From: a virus
Length of the DNA stretch: 21,995 bases
IMG/VR virus record: IMGVR_UViG_3300044614_001577
Location: 1 to 21,995 of that record
Strand: one strand, 5' to 3'
Positions within the stretch are counted from its first letter, which is position 1. Every line of letters begins with the position of its first letter. A program made the translations under genes and the position numbers. The notes beneath the pieces are model-generated. The model was not told where the DNA came from. It did not search any database and was given only the letters and a program-made list of their open reading frames with translations. Below are positions 7,344-14,661 of the stretch, one piece after another.

Positions 7344-10300
7344 AGTTTTAATTACAACGCCAGAAGAGTTCAGTTCAAACCACCTAAAGGCGGAGTCATA
7401 ATAGCTATACACGCCCGGATATGCCGTAAATGTGCAACTATTATCGTAATAAAATTGCTTTCCGATTGCGATACCACCTCCTTCATAATAAAGCGACATA
7501 ACTATTCTTGCGCCACAGGCATCTACTGAGCTTGTGAAAACGCCGGTTGTTTGAACCTCTACGCATGTCGGACATGAAACATTACAATTACAACAAGCAG
7601 AAGCCGGAATTGTTGAATGATAACACATATCAATCGATACGGAGCGCCTATAATCCCAAATTAAATAAAGGTATGGGAACACTGTTCCAATGCTTATTGC
7701 GGTATTGTAAGCCTCATACGGCTCATAATCAACAACAGGGCCAGTTAATGCACTTGATGTTGCTGCTGAAATTAAGTTGTTAAGACCAACAGGTGTGTCA
7801 AAGGCGTAAAGAATATTTGAGCGAAGAACCCTAAACCTATCAAGGGATGTGTTAATTAAAAAGTCGCCACTTTCAATGCCATACATCGTTATTGGGTCGG
7901 AATTGATTGGTAAAAAAGCCGAACCGGGACGAATCGGAGGAAAAGTTGATAAATGAGAAATAATTGGATACGAAGTCCCAGATTGAGCTACAAATGCCTC
8001 AACATTCATCTGATTTGGATAAGTTCCAAAAGCAATAGACCCATTTAATCCAGCGTCATTAGCGTTTGTAAGTACGATTGCGTAAACGGTTACGAATGGA
8101 GCGCTTACGGGGCATGTTGTTGATAGCAAAAACCCAACTTCTCCACCGGCCGGAGTCACAATAATGTCCGCATAATCAAGATTTGGTAAATTTTTGTTAA
8201 ATGTTACCGTTCCTCCAGTTGAAATCACGATGTTCCCGACATTCGCTGAATCATAAAATACACCAATGGTTCCATTGCCAACAATAGGCCCGCTAATAAT
8301 TACGCTCGCATTGCCGACGTTTGATGGATAATAAACCCTTATTGTAGTGGGGACAGTAATATTTCCATAATATTTTTTGCCGGAGCACTCAATATAAGTT
8401 ATAGGAGGGGCAGGTTCGTCGCCGACATGCAAAACGTAATCTTTTACAAATGGGTCGTATGCGCCTCTCACCGGAGCATTTTTGATTGGAGAAAACGAAT
8501 CTCGGAAATAAGAGCGCATTCCAATATCGGAAATGACTAGTAGCTGTTCGCCTGATAGCTTTAATACGGCGCCTTTTTTTATGTCGGTAAAGTATATGTC
8601 ATTGCCAAAAGACGCAAAACTTTCCGGCTGCTTACAAATACCAAACTCTTCTATCCTTGCAATCTGATTGCCTAATACCTCCGGGACACTTGCAACAGCT
8701 CCGCCTCCAGTTGAGTCAGCAAGAATGTTTTTGCCAACAAGAACTCTAGAAACTCTATCTTCTTGGAAGACCAATAGGTCCGTTTGCCTTGGGTGCATTC
8801 GTTGAATGCTTGCGTAAAGAGCCTCTAGGTTTTTAAAGTTAAGCAATCCAAGGTTAAACTCGTTAAGTTTATTCACATTGGATTCTCGATTGTAAACGCC
8901 GCTGTATGTTATGTCCGAAAAACGATGCACCTCGCTAAAGTCTGTTTCAGCAACAGACGTGACACGCTGACCAAGCAGAAACGAATCACCAACTATTGAG
9001 TCTTTTATCCTAAAACTCTCAACACCATTACCAAAGGCATAACAGTTGTAAAAATCAAGAATACTAACGCCAGATATTGACCCTATAATATCTTGGTTAA
9101 CACTATTGCACAAATGATTTCCAGAGCCATCAATGCCAAAAGATTCGTGATTTTCGTAGTACAAATCCGGAAGCGCATCCGTTGGTTCAGTTTCAAAAAC
9201 AAGGGCTCCTCCGGCTTTTTGAATTACTATTCTTGCTTCAATACGCGATGTCTTTACGTTAGGCCATGAGCAAGCAGGGCTTCCATGCCTAATTGTCAAA
9301 TAAAGAGGATTGGTTGTCGCTGACCCTGTTGCATCCGAAGCAAATTGGTATCTGTTTGTGCCCTGTAAAAATCCCGGAACAGCACCCGCTCCAATAAGAA
9401 CGGTGCTATTATACACATCACTATTTTGGCCGGCATCATCAGGACATCCATAATCCGGATGAATTGCCGCCGCAACATTTACGCCTTCTCCTAACCAAAA
9501 AAGTCTAAAATCAGAATAGTTCTGAGAAGCAACTATTTTTAAAGACAATAGAGAGTCAACTCTTCCACAAGCATTGCTATTTCCGCCGCAGTTTCTTCCA
9601 AATCGGAAGACCCAAATGCTAATGGTTACAACCGACCCGGCAGGTATATTCCAACGAGAAATAACTCCATTAACGGTATTAAAGCATGGTATTCGTAAAA
9701 CAGCATAAGCATTTGTATTGCTCCCTCCTGTATCGGTTGATTCGGCCGTTAATGTTCCTGTATCAATGTAATTATTTGGGTTGAAATTTGCCGACCAACC
9801 ATCATTTCTCAAACGCATATAAACGCCGGGCAACTCTTGGATGGGCTGCCCGGTTGTTGTTTGGTTTCCTAAAATCCAGTTCTCAAGCTTAGCCTCTTTA
9901 TCAAGAACGACGGTGGTGACATAATTCTGCAATGCGCCTTGCGTATCGGATTTTACAATAAGCGTATCACCGGCTTTTACTTTGTTTTGAGACTCGCCGT
10001 CAAGCTTTACCCATATACCATTATCCAATGGGTCATTGTAAAAGATATTTGCGTAAATGGTATCGTAGCGCTCTTTCGTTGGCTTTATCACGAACTTATA
10101 CCTCTTCGCCCACGATGGAGCCTTTTGAGATATAGGTATTGTGACCTTAATCCTATTCCTTGTATTTGAATTTCCGGCCGGGAAAAATACCGTATTATTC
10201 TGACTCGTAAGAGCGGTAGTTGACCGATTGTATTCGTCCATATAGACAATGCCGACTTGGTAATCACGATTGCTATGTAGGCTTTTTGGAACGCCAGCTT

Positions 10301-11993
10301 TTGAAATTGTGGCGGTTATTTTTTGAACTCTAAACCACTCGTATTTATCTATCGATAATGTGCTAGCATTTTGATAGGCCATTGCCGGAACGACAATTTC
10401 CAAGAATGTATTGCTGCCAAACCCCCAAGTAAAACCGGTCTTTAAAATTGTTGTTGAGCCAACGGCAAACTTGTTGTAATTAGGGGATATTGATGTCTTG
10501 TTGGATATTGCGCAAGCAAATCTATCCGTCAAAGAATTTCCAGTACACGACAATGGCAATCCATTGGATGACGCATAATAAATAGACGTAGTTCCTATTT
10601 TTTGTTGAAACTCAACAGAGTTCACCATTGAAACCCAACTAGCGTATGTCTTTTGAGTCGTGAACGTAAAGTTTATTGAAAATGCGTTTTGTGCTGGAAT
10701 CCCAACAGATGTTTGAGCGCTTTCTAGCGTTAGCGTAAACGAAAAAACAAGCCCTTCTGGAATGTTGTTCTGATACGCGGCAGGAACGTCTATACGAAAT
10801 TTCGCATTAGTTATTGTGGCAGGTGGAGCCGCCGTGTACCATCCGGAAGGATAGCCATAAGAAGACAATGTTGTCGGCATTGGCTCAGAAAGAATTTCCT
10901 CAGATAATGGTTGAACTCCATAGGTAATATTTACGCTATTGTTATCGCTGTCAATAAGATTGTACCCCTCAACATAATTTCCGTACATAAGCCTATTGCC
11001 CATAATCGCTTGGGCTTTGGCTTTGTGCGGCACATTGTCGTACAACCTAAACCACTCTGACGATGGAAGCGTCGTGTATATCTTGTTGTTTGAAAACAAG
11101 AAGTCATAAACAACATCATCGATAAGTGACTCTTTCTCCTTGTTTATCCGTTGAATAACCTTGATTTCATTTCCGCTTCCTTTTTTGTAACAAATCTCTA
11201 TCTCTTTAACCAAAGAGCTTCCAGAGTTGTATGATATGTAGGCGGCATTGTATTGATTAATCATACCTTCGTTGAGGTATGTGCTTGGGTCAATAGAGAA
11301 ATCAGAAGGCACAAAAGCTATTTCGCTAAATTGAGAAAGCGCGCTATACTCGCCATTCGCGTATCTATAACGATATGCAAACGATATGAAGTTTTCTTCT
11401 AGAAAATTTCCAACCGTTGAAATGTATGTGAGTGAAATCTGCGGAGCTGCACTAGGAGGCTTAACAATCACATTGAATACTTCTCCACTAAGAATGCCAG
11501 TGTAAGCCGACGTAATGTCTATGCGTCTTGGTGGATTTAAGTTGTCCGTCCAAAAAAGCAAATTCTCAACAATGCTGATGCCAGTAATCGGATAGTCATA
11601 GGAAAAATTCAAAAAGCCAGCAAAGTCAATGACATGATATGTCAAAGTTCCCAAATTAATGTCGTATGAAACGATAAGGTCGCATTTGTCATTGGTCGGA
11701 TAACTCCCGCCCGGATTAAAGTCATGAATGAACCAATAAATGACCTCTCTAGATTCATCCTTGAATACGCCTATACACTTTGCGTTTACCGATATTTTTG
11801 CCTGCGTAGAAGGGTTATAGTATATCTCCGTAACCAACGAATTGCCACGGGCTTTTTCGACCGAACCAATTTCAGTAGACTCGGTAGAGCCGGTCCTTAC
11901 ATTTAAGGCATCAACATAGTCGCCGGGCGGAACAAGCCTCTCATCGAGGTCTTTGTTCATTTTGCCACCGGTATAGTTTATTACTGTCTTCAT
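7332..11993 (-). CDS. Tail nozzle / stabilisation protein, enlarged at the C-terminus
   Basis: A 1553-residue protein. The N-terminus (NYTGGKMNKDLDERLVPPGD, YVDALNVRTG) is the characteristic start of Bacteroidota phage stabilisation proteins; it also parallels the Gly-Gly start of T7 gp12. Other family-like blocks are FAYRYRYANGEYSALSQFSE (about 205-225), YFTDIKKGAVLKLSG (from about 1134) and GAYDPFVKDYVLHVGD (1177-1192). In related proteins, as I recall, this last block leads into a 'SYxExxxGWxSFxSF' domain. Here it leads into about 270 residues of Gly/Ser/Val-rich beta sequence, a Cys cluster (CCNCNVSCPTC, 1467-1477) and a C-terminal module ending WFELNSSGVVIKTGNC. The missing domain appears as a separate gene at 6370-5588. 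It would form the DNA exit channel of the short tail and may carry fibre-like C-terminal parts. Confidence 0.85.
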   Translation of the reverse strand: MKTVINYTGGKMNKDLDERLVPPGDYVDALNVRTGSTESTEIGSVEKARGNSLVTEIYYNPSTQAKISVNAKCIGVFKDESREVIYWFIHDFNPGGSYPTNDKCDLIVSYDINLGTLTYHVIDFAGFLNFSYDYPITGISIVENLLFWTDNLNPPRRIDITSAYTGILSGEVFNVIVKPPSAAPQISLTYISTVGNFLEENFISFAYRYRYANGEYSALSQFSEIAFVPSDFSIDPSTYLNEGMINQYNAAYISYNSGSSLVKEIEICYKKGSGNEIKVIQRINKEKESLIDDVVYDFLFSNNKIYTTLPSSEWFRLYDNVPHKAKAQAIMGNRLMYGNYVEGYNLIDSDNNSVNITYGVQPLSEEILSEPMPTTLSSYGYPSGWYTAAPPATITNAKFRIDVPAAYQNNIPEGLVFSFTLTLESAQTSVGIPAQNAFSINFTFTTQKTYASWVSMVNSVEFQQKIGTTSIYYASSNGLPLSCTGNSLTDRFACAISNKTSISPNYNKFAVGSTTILKTGFTWGFGSNTFLEIVVPAMAYQNASTLSIDKYEWFRVQKITATISKAGVPKSLHSNRDYQVGIVYMDEYNRSTTALTSQNNTVFFPAGNSNTRNRIKVTIPISQKAPSWAKRYKFVIKPTKERYDTIYANIFYNDPLDNGIWVKLDGESQNKVKAGDTLIVKSDTQGALQNYVTTVVLDKEAKLENWILGNQTTTGQPIQELPGVYMRLRNDGWSANFNPNNYIDTGTLTAESTDTGGSNTNAYAVLRIPCFNTVNGVISRWNIPAGSVVTISIWVFRFGRNCGGNSNACGRVDSLLSLKIVASQNYSDFRLFWLGEGVNVAAAIHPDYGCPDDAGQNSDVYNSTVLIGAGAVPGFLQGTNRYQFASDATGSATTNPLYLTIRHGSPACSWPNVKTSRIEARIVIQKAGGALVFETEPTDALPDLYYENHESFGIDGSGNHLCNSVNQDIIGSISGVSILDFYNCYAFGNGVESFRIKDSIVGDSFLLGQRVTSVAETDFSEVHRFSDITYSGVYNRESNVNKLNEFNLGLLNFKNLEALYASIQRMHPRQTDLLVFQEDRVSRVLVGKNILADSTGGGAVASVPEVLGNQIARIEEFGICKQPESFASFGNDIYFTDIKKGAVLKLSGEQLLVISDIGMRSYFRDSFSPIKNAPVRGAYDPFVKDYVLHVGDEPAPPITYIECSGKKYYGNITVPTTIRVYYPSNVGNASVIISGPIVGNGTIGVFYDSANVGNIVISTGGTVTFNKNLPNLDYADIIVTPAGGEVGFLLSTTCPVSAPFVTVYAIVLTNANDAGLNGSIAFGTYPNQMNVEAFVAQSGTSYPIISHLSTFPPIRPGSAFLPINSDPITMYGIESGDFLINTSLDRFRVLRSNILYAFDTPVGLNNLISAATSSALTGPVVDYEPYEAYNTAISIGTVFPYLYLIWDYRRSVSIDMCYHSTIPASACCNCNVSCPTCVEVQTTGVFTSSVDACGARIVMSLYYEGGGIAIGKQFYYDNSCTFTAYPGVYSYYDSAFRWFELNSSGVVIKTGNC

Positions 11994-12913
11994 TTAATCC
12001 ATTTATCGCGGCCCCTCATATTCATCAAGAGGCGACCCGGGTGAATGTTGCTAAGTCTAATTTTTGCATTCATCAAAAGAGCCCTTCGGTCTTTTTTGGC
12101 CCGGTTCACGATATATTCCTGAACACCAAAACGATTGTTCAAGATGGCGTATTTGATTGCAGCGTATATGTAATCTTCAAAAAGCTTGTTGATTTTAACG
12201 GAGCCATCATTGCCATTCTCCATGCCATCGGACACATACTCGATGACGCAAAGAAGTCCGCTCATGTTCGAACTAAAATTAATGACCCCACTCTGCTTGT
12301 CAATCTTGAAGACGGGGTTTCCATTGGCCGTCTCTGTATTCAGTCCATAGTTGCCGCCAATGCCCCACCGGAAATACCAAACGTCATCAATGCACCATCC
12401 GTAGTTGCCGTTGTATGGGCTTGATGGATTGACATACAGACTTGGCGCCGTATTGTTTATTCTGCCTAGGTCCAAGTCCGAATACTGCGGAGATAGCACG
12501 TTGCCATTTTGGTCGTAAAGCAACGCTCCGCTTTGGTCTTGTAGATAAGCCGTTGCGAAGTTGGTCTGAAAGTTTTCGCTGAGCGGGAATAGTACACCAT
12601 TAACCTCTGCGGAAATCCGGACCCAATTCACATAATCAGATGGAAGAAAAATTTTCAAGTCGCTGCCAACCGGTAGCTCCAATACTTTAATCTCCTTGAG
12701 GGCATCGTAATTCAGCTCCTGTATTGCGCGCTTTGCAAAAAACAATACCTGATACCGGTTGATGTTATTGATAAGCTCATGGTTGCCCTGATACATCAAC
12801 ATGAAGTTGTTGACGATGTCCTCTAGCGACACATACTGATAGCTGCCCCAATTAGCGTCTTGAGGGGAATTGCCCCCATTGTCGTAATACTGATACTGAG
12901 TTATGTATGCCAT
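11990..12913 (-). CDS. Second head-tail ring / neck protein (crAss-like)
   Basis: A 307-residue protein. Its N-terminus (YQYYDNGGNSPQDANWGSYQ, then VSLEDIVNNFMLMY and QVLFFAKRAIQELNYDALKE) and the adjoining segment EIKVLELPVGSDLKIFLPSD with YVNWVRIS are very like a conserved neck protein I know from crAss-like and other Bacteroidota phages. The C-terminus has a helical stretch (FEDYIYAAIKYAILNNRFGV) and ends in a basic tail (NMRGRDKWIK), also typical. The middle, with WCIDDVWYFRWGIGGNYG, is beta-rich. It would sit between portal and nozzle with the preceding ring protein. The stop overlaps the nozzle start in an ATGA junction, so the two are coupled in translation. Confidence 0.85.
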   Translation of the reverse strand: MAYITQYQYYDNGGNSPQDANWGSYQYVSLEDIVNNFMLMYQGNHELINNINRYQVLFFAKRAIQELNYDALKEIKVLELPVGSDLKIFLPSDYVNWVRISAEVNGVLFPLSENFQTNFATAYLQDQSGALLYDQNGNVLSPQYSDLDLGRINNTAPSLYVNPSSPYNGNYGWCIDDVWYFRWGIGGNYGLNTETANGNPVFKIDKQSGVINFSSNMSGLLCVIEYVSDGMENGNDGSVKINKLFEDYIYAAIKYAILNNRFGVQEYIVNRAKKDRRALLMNAKIRLSNIHPGRLLMNMRGRDKWIK

Positions 12914-13632
12914 TATGAACGCTCTTTTTGTAGGGTTTCCGTTTCGGTTGCCTGACCAAACTGATAGACATCGCCTTCGCGAATAGAGATTCCGGCATAC
13001 TGAAGAATCCTTGCAATAAGCGCCGGCATGTCTGATTGCGGAAGCTCAAAGTCCATATAATCGGCGGCGCCTTGGTTAAAGATAGGGTCTCCATTGGCGC
13101 CAAACGAAAGCCATGTCCACTTGGGGACTCTAGGGTATCGAATGTACTGAGCAGAAACATTTTGAGTTATACTGCTCGGATACACGGTGATTCTTTGAGA
13201 CAAACTCGAACCGGTTCCCGTCCCAGTCATTAAATAGGCCGGAAATGAAGTCGATGGCGCCGTAAGGTTTGAGGCTAAAAGCTGATTGATTTTATTCAGA
13301 GAAACCCGGTCAATAGGCTTCGTGAAATATAGGACATTCATCATGATGTAACAATCCGATGGCACTGAAAATGTTGCTCCGTTATGCGTCAACACAGACG
13401 TTGTGCTAAAGGTGTCAATGACCTCTTCGGTTATCTGTCTTAGGTCGGCGTATCCCGTTCCGGATTGCCGGGCATTCTCCTTGCGGATTTGGTCGTTATA
13501 CAACTGAAAATAACCCTCAAACACATCAAGCTGCGCTTGCTGAGCGTATAAGTTAAAGTCCGACGGAGTTATGTATCCGTAGTTGTTCTTGTTTGCAACG
13601 GCGAGTACCGCATTTCTAACGTCGTCAATCAT
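12913..13632 (-). CDS. Head-tail adaptor / ring protein (T7 gp11-like position)
   Basis: A 239-residue protein expected to form a ring between portal and nozzle. The N-terminus has a helical segment with YGYITPSDFNLYAQQAQLDV and FEGYFQLYNDQIRKEN, a pattern I recall from ring/adaptor proteins of Bacteroidota podoviruses. The middle is a beta-rich region (FSVPSDCYIMMNVLYF, RITVYPSSI, VSAQYIRYPRVPKW), and the C-terminus is helical (MPALIARILQYAGISI, then REGDVYQFG). Such helix plus beta-domain architecture suits T7 gp11 or P22 gp4-type adaptors. Its stop overlaps the next gene's start by one base (TAATG). The exact place in the neck cannot be told from sequence. Confidence 0.75.
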   Translation of the reverse strand: MIDDVRNAVLAVANKNNYGYITPSDFNLYAQQAQLDVFEGYFQLYNDQIRKENARQSGTGYADLRQITEEVIDTFSTTSVLTHNGATFSVPSDCYIMMNVLYFTKPIDRVSLNKINQLLASNLTAPSTSFPAYLMTGTGTGSSLSQRITVYPSSITQNVSAQYIRYPRVPKWTWLSFGANGDPIFNQGAADYMDFELPQSDMPALIARILQYAGISIREGDVYQFGQATETETLQKERS

Positions 13633-13637
13633 AAATG

Positions 13638-13645
13638 CAAAGATA
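13638..13645 (-). promoter_or_regulatory. -7 promoter element before the first ring protein gene
   Basis: The minus strand reads TATCTTTG within the 18-base gap between the small paralogue and the ring protein gene, five bases before the ATG at 13632. It is part of the decamer TATCTTTGCA that also precedes the scaffold and GNAT genes. The short distance implies an almost leaderless transcript. Confidence 0.6.
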
Positions 13646-13650
13646 CTTTA

Positions 13651-13941
13651 TTATACAAACAACACGGAACTAATGGTTACGGCGTCATTGTTGGGTACTT
13701 TTGGCAATGGCCCCAAGACATAATAAGAAACATCCGATTGACCGGCTAAAGTTACTTGCCCTAAAAACCATCGTTGTAGGTTATAGCTGGAGTCTGTAAC
13801 TGAAAAAGTAACCGTGGCCGTATTTGTGCCGCCATAGTAAAAAACAACGGTGCTTGTCGTGGCTAAAACTGATTTTGCATCCTTGATGTTCAGCAGGGAC
13901 GGAACGCCCGCCAAAGTGTTGATTTGCATAAATTCAGCCAT
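13651..13941 (-). CDS. Small structural paralogue 5 (candidate decoration or neck protein)
   Basis: A 96-residue protein starting MAEFMQINTLAG, followed by LLNIKDAKSVLAT, strands TVVFYYGG and ATVTFSVTD, the helix YNLQRWFLGQVTLAG, the loop GPLPKVPNN and the C-terminal strand TISSVLFV, so it follows the plan of the other four. The longer reading frame to an ATG at 14004 is rejected: its extra 21 codons are exactly the terminator hairpin, and the chosen start gives the MAxF N-terminus shared by the family. It stands alone between a terminator and a promoter, so it may be expressed at a different level from its paralogues. Function unknown. Confidence 0.7.
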   Translation of the reverse strand: MAEFMQINTLAGVPSLLNIKDAKSVLATTSTVVFYYGGTNTATVTFSVTDSSYNLQRWFLGQVTLAGQSDVSYYVLGPLPKVPNNDAVTISSVLFV

Positions 13942-13944
13942 ACA

Positions 13945-13952
13945 CAAAGGTA
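13945..13952 (-). promoter_or_regulatory. -7 promoter element directly after the array terminator
   Basis: The minus strand reads TACCTTTG (TAnnTTTG), only three bases before the ATG at 13941 and directly after the terminator T tract. If used, the transcript would begin at or just after the start codon region, so it would be leaderless or serve the next start; it may chiefly restart transcription for the tail genes. Confidence 0.5.
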
Positions 13953-13992
13953 ATAAAAAAGCCACCCTCCTGAGTTTCAGGGGGTGGCTTTT
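13953..13992 (-). terminator. Intrinsic terminator inside the small-paralogue array
   Basis: Plus-strand bases 13957-13992 form a long hairpin: AAAAGCCACCC pairs with GGGTGGCTTTT, and above a single bulged T the arms CCTGA and TCAGG close a GTT loop. On the minus strand the stem runs into a T tract (TTTTTTATTA). It follows the stop of the gene ending at 14010 after about 17 bases and lies before the ATG at 13941. A promoter element starts right after it. Confidence 0.9.
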
Positions 13993-14009
13993 GAAATAGC
14001 TCAAATCAA

Positions 14010-14321
14010 TTATGCAATAGCAATACTAGTTATCTTATTATTTGCGGCAGCTTCACCATTTGTAAAAGTAGCAGGTAAATCAGAAAAAACAACGCCTGTT
14101 TTAGCCGCGCCTAAAATAGAGGAAATTATTTCTCTTTGAAACCTGCCAGAGGTATCGGATGGAATAGTTATAGTAATTGTCTGCGTTCCACTAGCACCCG
14201 GATAATTAAGAACAACAGTTGTAGCGTTAGTAAAAATTCTCCGAACATTATCAACTTCTATGTATGTGTCAAAATTGGTTGGGGTGGTTAAATTTCCACC
14301 AAGTATTCGTATTAGTGCCAT
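14010..14321 (-). CDS. Small structural paralogue 4 (candidate capsid decoration protein)
   Basis: A 103-residue protein, MALIRILGG at the N-terminus, then YIEVDNVRRIFTN, strands TVVLNYPG and TQTITITIPS, the helix FQREIISSILGAA, the loop SDLPATFTNGEA and the C-terminal ITSIAIA. Every block lines up with the other small proteins of the array, although identity is low. A strong terminator follows directly after the stop codon, ending this part of the array. Function not known; same inferred virion surface role as its paralogues. Confidence 0.72.
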   Translation of the reverse strand: MALIRILGGNLTTPTNFDTYIEVDNVRRIFTNATTVVLNYPGASGTQTITITIPSDTSGRFQREIISSILGAAKTGVVFSDLPATFTNGEAAANNKITSIAIA

Positions 14322-14335
14322 AATTTCAAAAAAGA

Positions 14336-14656
14336 TTAAGCGTAGACGATAGAATTGATAGTTCTTACAAGACCATCGCCACCAATAATTGGGGGTAGGT
14401 CATAAATGCTCGATTTTTGGTCTGAAGAAGCAGCGCATATTGCATCGCAAAAATTACGGTGAGCAGTAAAAGTGTTGTCTGCTGAACTAAAAGTGACATC
14501 AGCAAAATCGGCTCCTGTGTCAATATTATTCACAACAAGCCGGCAAACAGTGTTAGAACTGGCCTGCATCACTAAGATGGAGTCCGGGTCCAATAAAATA
14601 GGGCCGTTTGTCGTAGTGGTCTGCTGTGCTGGTAAAATCCTCAAAAATTTAGCCAT
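14336..14656 (-). CDS. Small structural paralogue 3 (candidate capsid decoration protein)
   Basis: A 106-residue protein starting MAKFLRILPA, nearly the same as the start of the propeller-bearing neighbour. Then come ILLDPDSILVMQ, the hairpin TVCRLVVNN and ADVTFSSAD, the helix HRNFCDAICAA, a Pro/Gly loop (YDLPPIIGGDG) and the C-terminal strand INSIVYA. It begins five bases after the stop of the propeller protein, so the two are probably co-translated. Compared with that neighbour it shows what the domain looks like without an insertion: a short TTTTNG loop replaces the propeller. Function unknown; a capsid decoration or cement role is inferred from context. Confidence 0.72.
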   Translation of the reverse strand: MAKFLRILPAQQTTTTNGPILLDPDSILVMQASSNTVCRLVVNNIDTGADFADVTFSSADNTFTAHRNFCDAICAASSDQKSSIYDLPPIIGGDGLVRTINSIVYA

Positions 14657-14661
14657 AGTCT

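Noticed and set aside
12852-13160. Minus-strand frame of 102 codons overlapping the ring protein genes
   Set aside because: It lies in another frame wholly across two well-supported genes and has no recognisable protein features.
13942-14004. Upstream start at 14004 for the 96-residue small paralogue
   Set aside because: The extra codons are the terminator hairpin and promoter element, and only the ATG at 13941 gives the family N-terminus.
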